From Apoderus coryli (Eukaryota > Arthropoda > Insecta > Coleoptera > Attelabidae): 64,000 nucleotides of DNA. The translations under genes and the position numbers were made by a program. The notes beneath the pieces were generated by a model, which worked only from the letters and a program-made list of their open reading frames with translations, was not told the origin of the DNA and ran no database searches. Of the stretch, positions 1 through 12,313 are shown one piece after another; within the stretch, counting starts at the first letter, position 1; each line of letters opens with the position of its first letter. The stretch covers positions 15,748,001 through 15,812,000 of the forward strand of contig OU452204.1 of assembly GCA_911728435.2 (NCBI GenBank), written 5' to 3'.

Positions 1-1580
1 CAAACTTGTTTGTATTTCAGAAATCTTACAGTTTAAGTACAGGAATATAATATATCATGTAAAAACAAATTTGATTGTATTTCAGAAGATTTGATAATAT
101 ACAAGGTGTGCTATTTGAGAAAATTGACTTATGCCTATTTTTAGTAGTAGAGTATACTACTACCACCCTGTAACAAAGTACGTTAATCTCTTAAGATAGT
201 TGATATTCTTGAGATGTTGTTGAACTACCTTCCAAAATTCAAGATTCTATCTATCCAACCGACAAAATGGCGAGTATTTTCCAGAGACCTGTTTTGGACC
301 AAAAAAATTCAAAATAAATTATCTATTCAAAAACAGTTGAGGATAGGTATAGCGAACTAAAATACTCCAAAATTGATGAGGAATTCAAAAATATAATAAA
401 ATACAGGCTGTTCCATTTGAAATTTCAAAGTTTGGTATCAACTATGTATAGAAGTGGCAACATCGCATCTGTCAATTTATCACTAAAAGAGAATTCACAT
501 TGTTATATTTTCGCAAACAAAATATCAGATCGATATCTTTCTCCATTCTCCAGGAACTTCTAATAGGCCATAGAGTTTGGCGTAGCCTGTAGAGCTTATA
601 CCTAACTTTTCAAGACCGAATTTGAGTTGTTTAAAACTTAAAAGTACTTTAGAGCCTACAAACGTCATTTTTGACATTTTTGTCAAAATTAATCGCCGCA
701 GTTCAATGTGGCACCATGGATAGCAACTAATAAACGTAAAATCCCAATCAATACCGCATATAGTAAAGAGTCCGTATATGCTATATGCTTTATCCTGAAT
801 ACGATCCTTCCCAAACAGTTACACAAATCTCACCAATGCTCTATAACGAACTGCATCTTTTCCCGTGGGAGCATCCGCGCCACTTTAATGCTATTCCGGA
901 GGTTTCTTATGCTATCTCATTTGTGAATTTTGGTTTACTCTGCAGCTCACTATACGTCATCACAACATTGCATTGTAAATACAGCGAAATGATATTACAT
1001 TAAATATTCAAGAGAATCTTAGCTTAGATAGCTTAATCTAGTCTAGTAGATCAAGTCTTATGCTAAATTATACAACTAGTTATTTCGAGAATTGTAACTT
1101 AAGTGTTGATTTAATTTCTTGTAATCCTTGAGTAATTTGTTTTAAAATTGTGTGTAGAGCTTTTGTTATTCCTGCGTCCTTATTCTAATGCTAGGAACTC
1201 TGGTAATAGTTAACTTTATTTAGTGTGAGAATTTCATCACTGTAGGTAATTTGGTAAATAGTTCTGTTGTGAGTTGTACATTCTCTAATGAATTTGGATT
1301 GATCCATTTGCAGTGTTTCCTATGAAAAATACTTGAAATAACACCCATAATCTAAAAAAAATCCCGATGGCAGCCAGTCGAAAAAGTAGATTTTCGATTT
1401 ATATAATATTATTTTTTATTAGCTCTCCATATCATATATTATATAATATATGTATGTAAAAAGTATTCTTCTTTATTTTTAAATTATTTAATAAAACTCT
1501 CAAAACCACACCCACAATCATTTATTATTTGTAATCACATAAAACAACGTATTTCTAACAGCTCTTATTAACATCTCTCT
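1..1580. other. AT-rich intergenic DNA, no gene seen
   Basis: No convincing coding sequence is visible; the short open frames near 708-1003 have no recognisable motif. Two scraps resemble Tc1/mariner termini: TACAAGGTGTGC near 101 and TACAGGCTGTTCC near 402. Whether they bound one decayed element of about 300 bp is a guess. Confidence 0.5.
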
Positions 1581-1888
1581 TCTATTATATCTTGTTATCT
1601 TCTGATACTCTCTCATTACTCGTTCGGCCATCGGCCACCCTTGTTGTATCGTAAACAAAAACGTGTTTGTCTGGTGTGACGTAGGCGAATCACGTCGGAA
1701 TGTACTTTACAGGGGATGATTGCTAACACGGCCGTCCTGCAACTGGGGCGTCCTCGCACCTAATTCGTCCTTACACAAGAAAACAAAGCGAACAAAATCT
1801 GGTTTTACATTACACAAGGCAAACTGCCTTTAAACTTTTAATTTTGGTTTTCATGGACTGGTACTGCCACTTTTCAATCATTTTACTT
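1581..1888. other. GC-richer segment preceding tandem arrays
   Basis: The base composition changes abruptly to a GC-richer stretch with short repeats (CGGCCATCGGCCACCC near 1624) and no open frame. It runs directly into the hairpin array at 1889. It could be the LTR or untranslated region of a retroelement, but no coding part of one was found next to it. Confidence 0.3.
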
Positions 1889-2108
1889 AGGTGGGATCGC
1901 CACCTAACCTTTACGTACCAGTGAGATCGTCACTGTACAAACCCTTTTTTTTATGCAGATGGGATTGCCACCTAGCCTTTACGTATTAGTGGGATTGCCC
2001 TATACAAACTCTCTTTTTTATGCAGGTCGGATTGCCACCTCGCCTTTACGTATCAGTGAGATCGTCACTATACAATTATATTTTTTTATGCAGATGGGAT
2101 CGCCATCT
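1889..2108. repeat. Tandem array of covarying mini-hairpins, ~67-bp period
   Basis: About 3.3 copies of a 67-68-bp unit. Each unit carries two short hairpins of the form 6-nt arm, GATCG or GATTG loop, 6-nt arm. Examples are AGGTGG-GATCG-CCACCT (1889-1905), CAGTGA-GATCG-TCACTG (1919-1935) and AGATGG-GATCG-CCATCT (2092-2108). Seven hairpins are spaced alternately about 30 and 36-38 bp. The arms differ between copies mostly in compensating pairs while the loop stays GATYG. The linkers contain CCTTTACGTA and a T-run followed by ATGCAG. Function is unknown. Confidence 0.8.
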
Positions 2109-2117
2109 CGCCTTTAC

Positions 2118-2510
2118 GTATCATAACCTAAAGTATTTTACCTAAACAATTAGACCACATTGACATTCGAAAAAAGTGTAAAATGGGGTAAAAAGGTTAG
2201 AAAAAACGAATTTCTTAAACATAGCAGAAATATTGACTAGTTATTTATAGCTTTGATAGAATATAACCTAAAAAATGTGTTATAAATAACTTGTTTTCAC
2301 AGGCGTTCGTAGATAGTGTAAAAGGGGTCAAAATAAAAACATATATACTTCCTAAACTTATTCGGAATACGGAATAATTTTTCATAGTTGTGATAGAATA
2401 TAACCTAAAAAATGTTACATAAATGAACTGGTTCACACAGGCGTTCGAAAAAAGGTCAAAAACGAAAAAAAAATGTTTTTCCAAATATAACAGAAGAGGT
2501 TCGTATATAA
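2118..2510. repeat. Diverged tandem array, ~137-bp period
   Basis: Three diverged copies begin near 2121, 2256 and 2393. Each has ATAACCTAAA at its start, then (A)CATTCG or GGCGTTCG, then a purine-rich GTGTAAAAGGGGTCAAAA-like block. It follows the hairpin array directly, so the two may belong to one element's untranslated region. The minus-strand open frame at 2245-2484 is a by-product of the repeat. Confidence 0.6.
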
Positions 2511-3072
2511 TAGAAATAGGGGCAAAAATAAATTTTATAATAAAACTAAAAAAATCAATTATTTTGCGTTCAAGAACTTAGCCTAGAAGTTCTGAAATAT
2601 AAAATGTGTACGTATAAATAGTGCCTCCAAAGAGAAAAAAAATGAACAAAACCCGATACTTAAAAAAAATAGCTGATGTCTAAAACAAAACAAAAATTTA
2701 TTAAATTTAGGAAAATGACAAAAAGGTCATAAAATTATTACTTTTACACTTAAATATGAAGAACTATTCGTGCCTCAAGGGCAACAGTTTATTTATACTT
2801 AGTCTACCACTGACACCCACTATTAAAAAACAAATCGGTCCATGCAAAAAGGCGATGTTGGTAAGAGAGGAAATGTACGTGAAGAAGGTGAGGGAGCCGA
2901 AACGCTGTACTGAAAAGAAGTGTTAAAATTTTTTTTAAGAATGTTCAAGAAAAAATACAAAATTAAAGTATATTTACTATCATTGTTGTTTTATCTTAGA
3001 TTATGTCAGTGCATTGTCCACAAGATTTCATTGGGAAAATAACTAGAATTGTCGAAAACATGTTCGTCGTAG
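2511..3072. other. AT-rich DNA, nothing recognised
   Basis: No open frame with motifs, no inverted repeat and no tandem repeat was seen in this stretch. Confidence 0.5.
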
Positions 3073-4166
3073 TTGCGGTGTTATAATTGTCTTATTTTTA
3101 TTATTTCAAAGGCGCCATATTTTGCATCTTTAAAACTTGACCAGGAAAATACAATTATTGTCATAGAAGAAACAAAAAGCATCAAATATTTATGCATAGA
3201 AATTGATAGTAATCTCAAATGGGATGTTCACATAAACTCCTTAGTAAAGAAACTTAGAATTCTTCTCTTCAAGTTTCACAAACTAAAATACATCCTTAAC
3301 GTCCCACAGCTACGTTTAGCTTATTTTGCGTTAGTGTATCCTCTTCTACAATATGGGATATCGGGATGGGGATCCGCATATCCATGTCATTTTAAAAAAA
3401 CTAGAAACCATGCAAAAAATTCTTCTTAAGATCATATATAATAAAAAGAAAACCGATCCTACTGATTTGCTTTTCACTGAAAGTCAAATTCTAGATATTA
3501 ATCAAATTTACGTACTGAAAATTTTATCATACCAATATAAAAACAGACACAACTTGACTAATATAACACACATGTACGAAACAAGACACAAGAAAAATAC
3601 ACAAACACGGACAATAAAAGCTTACAAAACTAAAGTACAGAGGTCGACATATTTTTTGGCCCCGTATGTATACCGATTGATACCGAAAGAAATCAAAGAT
3701 CAAAGAAATCTAGAAGAAATACCTGTTACAATTTTATAAATTTCAATAGTTTTCCATTTTGATATTATAAGTAAAATATATCTATCTACAAATTAGGGGA
3801 GTATGGTATATATATGTAATATATATAAATATTAAAAAATAAAATAAAATAATCAAGCTATTGTTTTGAATGTGTTAACATTTTTGAGTTCTATTAAATA
3901 TAGGGGATGTTTTTTTAATGTATTAATTGTTGAAGTATACATTTTTTATTGTTTTGAAACGATTAATAAGTTATTTTGTAATTTTTTCGATTAATTGTTC
4001 TGCTGTTGTTTGATTGCGAAAAATAGATGTGAAATTTATTCACGCACAAACCGTTTTAACGGTTTCAGTGGTTTTTCATTTTATTTCCGTAAAGAACACA
4101 GCATAAAATTATGTACATGTACATTTTCTTTTTGGAAATAAATTATTATTATTATTATTATTATTC
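3073..4166 (+). mobile_element. Non-LTR retrotransposon, 3' part of RT ORF and 3' UTR (dead)
   Basis: Codons from about 3110 to 3739 give the C-terminal part of a non-LTR reverse transcriptase, downstream of the catalytic core. The pattern is IKYLCIEIDSNLKWDVHI, then YFALVYPLLQYGISGWGSAY, then LETMQKILLKIIYNKKK. The frame changes once in the A-run near 3389-3400, so two overlapping open frames (3073-3429 and 3353-3739) make up one former ORF. A UTR of about 400 bp follows and ends in an (ATT)n tract at 4143-4166, a usual 3' tail in several LINE clades. It is 5'-truncated, so the clade (jockey/I/CR1-like) cannot be fixed. Confidence 0.8.
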
Positions 4167-5954
4167 TAATAAGAGTAATAGGTTCCAACTACCTAACTAG
4201 TAAAATTCTAAAGGCAATTTTCTCGAGAATTATGGAGGCAAATATCAAAAGTAGTCTACCTCTGTGAAGCAGATAAAAAATGATGTAATGTCGACCACTA
4301 CTGTTACTTGAAAATTTGGCGGTTGTGTCCACCCCTATCACAGGGCTTAAGCGATATCAACCAAAAACTAATGGGTTCATCCTTGGACTCTCCCAAACTC
4401 ATATATCAAAATTTAGCTCAATTAGTTAAACCGTTTAGACGCTATCGTGGAAGAATACATACAGACGCAAAGACATTTATCTGGAAATGGTCTTAATCGT
4501 CTCAGGGAGCATCAAAATGGATATATCCGTCTTTATCTCAATTTTTTTTAGCACCTAATATTTAGCATGCATTATTTCTATTCTTAATTAGATACCATGC
4601 TGGTACCGACTTGTCAATTATGGTTTAATGAACTAATCTTTTCGATATTTAGTACTAAGTAAAGTTAATCCTGGTCCTTGTTTATGCCTCGTCGTTAATA
4701 ATTCGTGTTTCCATGATAAATTCTCTTTGTGCTTTCTGTTTTATATATTTCGTTTTCAATTAGTTACATATAATTCATTTTACGTTCCTTCATTCAATGC
4801 TGGTTTTTGTTTCCTAAATCACCAAACAAAAACCTTTATAAATTTGACAACTTTGTTGAGAGTGCAATTCCAAATTTAAAATAACTAAATTCATGCTTTT
4901 TGTTTGGATGAAAGGCTTGAATATATAACATAGACCAGGCTTAAAAAGGATTAAAAGTTTCCTTCTTCCTTTCCCCAGTATATAGAAATAAATCTAAATA
5001 GTGCTTTAACTGCTCCCTCTCTCACTAAATATACTTTAGTAAGCATTAACTTGCTTAATATCGTTATAAATTGTTGTTTAAGGTAATATTATTTAGGAAT
5101 AAATGACTGTAAAGGTTTGCTCGCTTTTGACGGAATACGAGTTCAGCATGCGTTTTCGAGTTGTTACACAAAAGCAAACGTGGATAAACATAACTTGGGC
5201 TATGTGGCAGCTTTTTGAGTTATTAATCCTGTTCCAACTAAATAAAAGGAGTTGTGCAACAAAGGGAAGAAGGAAATTTAATCATGCCCAATTAATTGGA
5301 CAAAATCGAGGTTCCATACGTGCAATTCTAACTAACCATCATAGAAAAATTACGCTTTAATGTTTCGTAAATTCGAAGCAGTTTATCAGGAACGTGCGAA
5401 AGAATTCTGAAATATGGAATAATGTAATTCTTGTTGGTTATGCTTTGGCAGCAATGAGAAAATAGATTGGTTTGAAATAGTGAAGCCGAAAATGAAATAG
5501 ATACGCGTGTTACTGAGAATAACCATTCATTTTTCAAGACTATACAGTCTCATCTCCCGTCAATGGCTTTTAGATCAATAAAATCTTAAAATTGATTCTG
5601 CCAGGATAAGGAGTTTGCTTAGATTATAGCTGGAGCTCTGGTGCATATTTTTAATCTAAGCTTGAGCAGCAAAAGTTTCTTTGAATCATCAAAATGGACA
5701 CTGATTACCGGTCTATTTCTATTCTTCGTCTGTTTTAACGACCTTAGACTTCTGATGGAATAAGCTCTCACGTGGTGCAGACTTGCTGAAGCCTTGAACG
5801 TGTAAAGATTTATTGTCTCTACGAATTTGTTGCTGAAAATTCGTCTCAACACGAGTTGAGGTCACTGGGATGATGTTTGGTCATTATTTAGAAGTTAAGA
5901 CGTGGATGGCGTAAGATTACTGTACGATTGGAATGGGCAAGGACACGTAGCATA
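4167..5954. other. Non-coding DNA, no gene recognised
   Basis: The open frames at 4308-4496, 5103-5360 and 5619-5852 have no recognisable domain or splice context. The segment around 4300-4500 resembles the degenerate tail of a dispersed repeat, but no partner copy was found in the window. Confidence 0.4.
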
Positions 5955-6486
5955 TACAGATGGGTATAGTTTATTCAAAGTTAATTTAAAATATATAAAT
6001 TTAACGATTCTACCGGGGTTATCCGTTCCCATGCCTCTTTGCATTATAAAAAAGCATCGAATGCAGCGTTTTTTGATACATTTCTCCCTCGTATATAAGA
6101 CGCATAATAATAATAATGCCTGCCAAAGGATACCGACAGTAATAAAAATAACTACAGTGACTGGAAAAAGTATTGGGTTAATGTTTAATCGAAAAAAAAG
6201 AGTTTTCTAATAAGTATATGAATGAAACAAATAATTTTTGGCAACGTGTTATTTTCTCAGATTAATCTAAATATAATCGGATGGACATCATATGATATGG
6301 CGAAGACTTAATGTGGAATTTAAACAAGAAAATTTGTGCCCGACAGTAAAACACGGTGGCAGAATATTGCAACCATGATTTGTTCAATAGTTTTTCTTAG
6401 ATTAATAAAATAAAAGAAGATCTATAAAATTAGACAATAATTTTTAATAAAACCTGAAGTGGATGAAAGTTTTTGCCGTCACTGTA
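5955..6486 (+). repeat. Dispersed repeat copy 1 (uninterrupted), contains Tc1-like remnant
   Basis: This stretch recurs in inverted orientation at 15946-18866, where a mariner splits it. Shared anchors include GATGGGTATAGTTTATTC (near 5957) and the block around FWQRVIFSD in translation (near 6235). The last part matches the far side of the mariner. This copy therefore serves as the pre-insertion allele for the nested copy. Confidence 0.85.
6155..6484 (+). mobile_element. Tc1-like remnant, internally deleted
   Basis: It begins TA-CAGTGACTGG and ends CCGTCACTG-TA, giving inverted termini in which about 9 of the first 10 bases match, with TA flanks. Between them a Tc1-type transposase shard can be read: MNETNNFWQRVIFSD, close to the first catalytic aspartate of the family, then WNLNKKIC. 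At about 330 bp it lacks most of the usual ~1.6-kb element. It is non-functional. Confidence 0.7.
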
Positions 6487-6639
6487 TCAGACACAGCTTA
6501 TATACGACACGGTATACGACAGGAGCGGCAAGGAAAAATACAGTATACTTTTATACAAATAGACATACAATTGTTATTATATGAAGGATTTTTAAAATAT
6601 CGTAGGACATGTTTTGTTTTTGTATTTGATTTTAATTTG

Positions 6640-6895
6640 ATTTGCAGGACTTGTGTTTTTTCCACAGGATTGGAAGGTTGCGAAGGTGTGTCCGATTTTT
6701 AAGAGCGATGACAGGGCTTGTATTTGTAATTATAGACCTATATCCATATTATCAAATTTCTCAAAGCTGTTTGAAATTATTTTATATCAGAGGATTTATA
6801 GAGTGACAAAGCCTAATTTATCAATAAATCAACACGGTTTTATCGGTGGCAGGTCCACGCTTACTGATCTGTCTGTGTTTACACAATGTTTTGTG
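6640..6895 (+). pseudogene. Non-LTR (jockey-like) reverse transcriptase fragment
   Basis: The frame reads PQDWKVAKVCPIFKSDD, then NYRPISILSNFSKLFE, then NQHGFIGGRSTLTDL. These are the fingers-to-palm blocks (PISIL and QHGF) of non-LTR reverse transcriptases, before the YADD/FADD active site. Both ends are truncated within 300 bp. It is close in sequence to the elements at 8601-10380 (minus) and 59335-60128 (plus), so all three belong to one clade. Confidence 0.85.
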
Positions 6896-7184
6896 TGTGT
6901 GTTTTGTGTAAAAAGGCCTTTTAGAAAAACGTTTTTATCCTTTAACTGTTGCCGCTGATAGCAAAAATGTTGCAATTGAGGCTCTTATAAAATATATTTA
7001 TAACAGTTTTATAGTAGTTCTACAAATATGTCGTTTTGATCTAGTAACAGTTTTATTTGATTTTTATTAGATATTTATAAACGTTCTAAAAACTATTGTA
7101 TAATGGCAACAAGCAACAATTATAGAACCGTCAAAGAGTCGATTTGTTTTATAAATCTGCGCCTTTTTCGTGTTTATAAGGCAC

Positions 7185-7254
7185 GTAAGAACGTTGTGAA
7201 AATGTTTATAAAACAATGTGTGTTTTATAAAATATATTTTATAAACGTTCTTAC
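7185..7254. repeat. Inverted repeat (hairpin), ~70 bp
   Basis: GTAAGAACGTT at 7185 pairs with the CGTTCTTAC ending at 7254. Inside it, TTTATAAAA pairs with TTTTATAAA. Related TTTATAAA/CGTTCT words lie just upstream (7070-7090), so this may be the end of a decayed fold-back element. Confidence 0.55.
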
Positions 7255-7283
7255 AGCTATTAAAAAAGTTAAATTGTTAGTTG

Positions 7284-7835
7284 GGTTGTGTGGGATCCAA
7301 CGCGAACAAATTTTTTTGACAGTCAAATGTTTATGCAATATTGAATGTATGGTGGTCCTACTAATGCCTAAGGTTGTCTCAATCTCTTGGTAGGTCACAT
7401 GACGATCTTGCAATATCAGTTCGCGCACAGCATCAATGGTTTTCGGAACAACAACTGATTTTGGACGACCTTCACGAAATTCGTCTTGGAGTGAACTACG
7501 ACCACGATTGAATTCACCATACCATCGATAAACACTGGTCCTAGATGGAGCTTCATCGCCAAAAATTGAATTAAGTTCATCCGTGCACTTTTCCTGAGTT
7601 AATCCACGTCGAAAGTTGTAAAAAATAATCGCACGAAAATGTTCACGATTTAATTCCATATTTGGACCGAGATGAATCTTTTAAGTTACTGTAAACAACA
7701 CAAATAGCGCTCGTATGTCAAAATGTTCTGAGTACATATAACCTCAAAAATGTCCAACTTTACGATAGAGCTGTCAGTTGCCAGATTACAACACCAGGGT
7801 TGCCAAATCCCGAAATATAAAAGGCAACCCTCGTA
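7284..7835 (-). mobile_element. DD34D mariner, copy 1 (N-terminal half plus one terminus)
   Basis: The minus-strand ORF beginning at 7659 gives the N-terminal HTH half of a mariner transposase. It starts MELNREHFRAIIFYNFRRGL and includes the RWYGEFNRGR and LGISRTTIHSILHKHL helix-turn-helix segments. Sequence similarity stops after IPHN near 7284, so the catalytic half is missing. The outer terminus is at 7835 (GGCAACCCTCG followed by TA). The ORF continues to 7225 through unrelated DNA. It cannot encode an active enzyme. Confidence 0.9.
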
Positions 7836-8600
7836 TTATTCCATTCGCATCCCAAACAAACATGCTTTACACAAAATGCTATAACTTACGAATTAGTTAG
7901 TACTAAATAAAAATCATATTAAAAAAATTCTAGTAACGCCAAATTATAATACGATGAGTTTGTAAAGTCTTTAATAAACTCTACTTGTATAACCGTTGAA
8001 CAAAAACATTAAAGTAAAACCCGGAAATTGGTTTACTGATGTATGAGATTTGGAAAAGTTTTTAAACATGTTCAACCACAAAATAATGTTAAAAGTGCGT
8101 TCACTTTTTTTTTTAAATTCTTGTAAAAATTCACAAAAGCCGCTGAAAGGCTTTGAGAAACTGAAGGTTTATTTCAAAGTTGGTGAGCAATTAATTTTCA
8201 ATTCCCCCGACATTTAACACACCGGCGGGTTTTTCAAAAGCTGCCGTTTCCGTTTTGCGTGATTTATCGATTTCAAGTTGAGTAATTAAAGTTGGTTTTC
8301 CAACATGAAATCCATACAGATGGTATATACACATATATAGACAGTGGTAGCCTCGAGTTAATTAACAGTTTCCAGTGTTTACAGTAATACATCCTCAGTT
8401 TTGTTGGTATATGTATATATAAGAGTTTTTGTAATAATTTCAAATCCTATTAACTGCTAGTTTATGTTAGAGTTGGCTCTGGCTTAGGGTTGCCATCCGA
8501 CTAGGTCGGCAGAAGTCCTGTTTAGCATTGTAATATATATTAAATGAATAATTATATTATGATTTGACAATTCAACTTTTATTCACTTTTCGACTGTCAT
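7836..8600. other. Non-coding DNA, nothing recognised
   Basis: No open frame with motifs is seen. There is one short dinucleotide-like AT stretch near 8320-8340. Confidence 0.5.
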
Positions 8601-10380
8601 GTTAATAATAATAATAAATAAATAAAGCATTTATTGCCCAACAGAAATATCCATTTACAGAGCAAACAGTACTACGTAACATATCACTATTTAACAAATA
8701 AAAATAAAAATATATATAATAAAATACCATCAACAGATTAAAATTATAGCACACGATAACAAAGAATACATTATAACAATTTTTTAGGCGCACAACATAT
8801 ATAATAAAAACAATTATGGAAACAAGCACATGATTATATATACTTAGGTATCAAAATATGGCATCACTTCCGTATGACGCCTCTATAAGTGGAAACAATT
8901 CCTTGACATTCTTTACATAAAATATGTCACAATTACGCGAAATTGTGTTAAACACATTACACATTGTGCTGATGGGAGACCTGGTCAATACGTTTGTGCG
9001 AGATCTAACACAATAAAAAAGAGCGTTATTCCTACCATTGATTCTGGGAACGTGAAAATTTAGTTATGATAGCAGGTTTGGGCAGTCTAATTTATCGTGA
9101 AGCATCCCATATAGCACTGCTATCGCACAACGAAGCCTCCGTACATATAAACTATCCATCAAGAAACGGGACGTTAAACAACTATAACTGATACCACGAA
9201 CTGGATAAATTCCGTCCGCTCTGTAAACGAGGTATTTGAGGACACGTCGCTGAACCCGCTCAATTATCTGCCTATGGCACTTATATATTGGATTCCAAAT
9301 CAATGAACAATACTCCAACTTGGACCTGACAAAAGAAAAATACAAGAACTTGACGCAGCTTACATCAGAGAAATGTCTACTATTCCTAATTAAAAAACCG
9401 TAAGCCTTAGTTGCTTCTGCTGCCTTGGCATCCATGTGATGAACAAAGGAAAGTTGAGAGTCAAAGATCACGCCGAGATCTTTTACGGATTCTCTACGAT
9501 ACACCTCACAGTTATTAATTTTATAACTGTGTATTAAAGGTCGGAGCTTTCTTGTATAAGACACTACGCTACACTTGTCCACATTAAGGCTGAGCTCATT
9601 ATCAAAGCACCACTGCTCAATCATGCGCAAATCGCCCTGAAGCTCTTCACACTGAGAAACATTTGACACGTCCGCAAACAATAATTTATTACAAGTTAAG
9701 CTGTCTGCTAGGTCATTTATATATAGTAGGAATAACAATGGAGCCAGATTGGAGCCCTGCGGTACACCAGATCTTGCTATATATGTTCGTGAACTGAAGC
9801 CATTATAGAAAACAAATTGGGTTCTATATTGATTAAGTAGGATTGCAGAAAAAGAATAGCATCAGCAGAGAAACAGAAGTTTGTTAATTTGTTTAGCAGT
9901 ATAGAATGGCTAACCCGATCAAAGACCTTGCTAAGGTCCGTGTAAATCACATCTACTTGTCCAGCTCGATCCAGGACCTCAGGCAGGTTCTGGCTAAGTA
10001 CTGCTAAGTTTGTTAGAGTTGATCGACCTAACATAAATCCATGTTGACACAATGAAATACGACGACGCACAGACATATTCTATTAAAAAGCACGGCCTCA
10101 AACAGTTTAGCAAAATTATTCATGATAGAAATCGGTCTGTAATTTGCGATGTTATCTATTTCGTCGTTCTTAAATATGGGACAGACTTTGGCAGACCTCC
10201 AAATTCTTGGAAATGTTTTTGTTTTAGTAATAATGTAACAACAATAATTATAATTAAGATATTATACATGGTGGAATAAAGAATACATAACACATTGGCT
10301 GTCCTGCCTAATATTTTACGTAATACGATTTCAAGAGCTACGGGTTTATCATGCATGGATGTCAAAGTTATCGTTCTCAA
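8601..10380 (-). mobile_element. Jockey-like non-LTR retrotransposon, 5'-truncated (dead)
   Basis: Read on the minus strand, an RT ORF runs from about 10340 to 9064 in pieces. The pieces are KILGRTANV, AKVCPIFKNDE with YRPISIM, CQHGFMLGRSTLTNL, the strand around LFLLYINDLADSL, LLFADV (the FADD box, with the second D replaced by V) and a long C-terminal domain ending DCPNLLS. Frameshifts separate the two main open frames (9777-10076 and 9064-9738). The 3' UTR ends at an (AAT)n/(AAAT)n tract at 8601-8626. The altered active site and broken frame mean it is inactive. Confidence 0.9.
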
Positions 10381-10689
10381 AAATGGACTACACTGAAAGA
10401 TTTGTTTATTGCCGAAGAAGAGCCACCTAAATATATTGCCGATTTTTTTGTCAATCCGATAAGTGAAATTTATTTGTTGTTTTTACATTCGCAGCTCTTT
10501 TTGTCTGGAAAAAATGTTAAGCATATGGAAAGATCCAAAATATCTATCATGGAAGTTAAAAAAATATACATAGGCGAAAAAATTACAAAAGATAAAAAAA
10601 GTTGTAGTTTTATCAATATTTCTTTTTTTAGCCTCTACCTTAGGTAATTCTTGGACCTACAGTTTAGCGTGGAATCCGAACCACGGTCC
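10381..10689. other. Non-coding DNA, nothing recognised
   Basis: An open frame at 10351-10647 overlaps the retroelement end and has no recognisable domain. Confidence 0.4.
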
Positions 10690-11640
10690 TAGACCGCCAG
10701 ATGCCAGCACCCACGACTATATACTCGACCGGGAAGCATTTTCGAAATTTGCCGACACATTAGCCGCTCGGAACAACTCGGGTGATATGAATCACAGATT
10801 CATAAAGTCCCGATGTACTAGACTAATGCGTCACCGATTTACGTATGAAGTTGCACATCTCAAACTAAGAATATCTGTTCGTTTTGATTCAGATTTTTGA
10901 ATCAGAAGCATTTTGATTTCCCAATAAAAATAAATGTTATACCTATTAATATTGAATTAATAAAATGGATCCAAAGAAATTGCCAAGTGTGTGTTAGTTA
11001 CAAAGATACATCATCTAATACTATTAGATTACAAATAAGTGATAAAGACGAGTTTGAGGTAGGTATGTATATTTTAGGTTAAGTTTATGCCATTTATGTT
11101 ATATTTACGGTCGTGTCTGCTCGATCCACTTTTTCAAGCTTGTTCCAGTTAGATTGTATAATTAAAACAATTAGATGACATTTCTATATACAACAACAGT
11201 ACCAAAAAATGTTACTAGTTATCAATTCAGTTGTGTTGTGATTGTCATTTAATTGTTCTAATTGTACATTCTAACTCGATGCATTGAAAAAGCAAAAATA
11301 AAGCCTCTCTTACGAAGTCCTATAACCCTCTATACAAATGAAAACATAAATTATTGAGGATACGAAAGAGTCAATCATGAATTAATTTTTTTCCTAGTTT
11401 CCAAACTATAACCGAGATTTGTAAGAAAAGGAAACCCTTTAGGAGTTGGAACGTTGCATGTATTTCATAAATCGCCGACGCATTAGTCTAAAACATCGGG
11501 AGTTTATGAATCTGTGATTCGCATCACCCGAGTTATTCCGAGCGGCTAATGTGTCAGCGAATTCCGAAAATTCGACAGGGAGACCGGGAGCACCGTCCAC
11601 CCATCCACGCGACCAGGTACTTTAATACCATAATCACGTC
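10690..11640. repeat. Element with long inverted ends (~170 bp), no ORF
   Basis: The segment at about 10715-10862 recurs inverted at about 11450-11600. Shared words include ACACATTAGCCGCTCGGAA, AATCACAGATTCATAAA and GACTAATGCGTC. About 600 bp of AT-rich spacer separates the arms, with only a weak open frame at 10897-11082. It looks like a non-autonomous DNA element. The superfamily is not assignable because the exact ends and target duplication were not resolved. Confidence 0.65.
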
Positions 11641-12313
11641 GATGCGCGCTTGCACATGTGGGCATCTCCCGCACCACATCGACATTTAAAAAGAGTCAGG
11701 GGCATAGATTTTCTATTTGTCATTAATTTATATTAATAACGCCGCTGAACTTAATAATTTTGATGTAGTTAGAGCCATATAAGCTCCCTAATTCTAGCAA
11801 CAACGCTGCCAAATCTCAAAGAAATCGTTAGTTACAAAATCGATCGAAACCCTTCGCGGTGGGACAGCCGGTATTGTTATGAAAGAAACTCCACGCAAAT
11901 ATTAATTTCTACTGCAAAATATGTTACAAATATGTAAATTTACATACCATTCTTTTTCACAGAATTCGTGCATTTAAATTAAATTTTTCATCCCTCTATT
12001 TTGCGTTGTTTTTCATTTTTATCTTGGCTGTTTCCCCCCTTTTTTTTCTCTTTTTTGTTATTAAATTTAATTAATAACATCCGTTACAGTTCCAACGTAT
12101 ATGTATCATGTTTGAGGTTTTGAAAATGTTTCGATATGTTTTTTTACATACGATTGTATCGCGCTTGTCTACTAGATAGACTTTGACGCCATATGGACAA
12201 TTATGTCACGTTTGGATTTAACGAGGACTATCATTGGGGCGGGCGTTGAAAAAGGACCTTGTCTAAAAGTTCATTAAAAGTTAAACTTGAGAAAGTTGAG
12301 AATAATAATGATA
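11641..12313. other. Non-coding DNA, nothing recognised
   Basis: AT-rich, without open frames or repeats that could be supported. Confidence 0.5.

Noticed and set aside
708..1003. Two overlapping 72-codon frames near the window start
   Set aside because: No domain, no splice context and AT-rich random-like composition.
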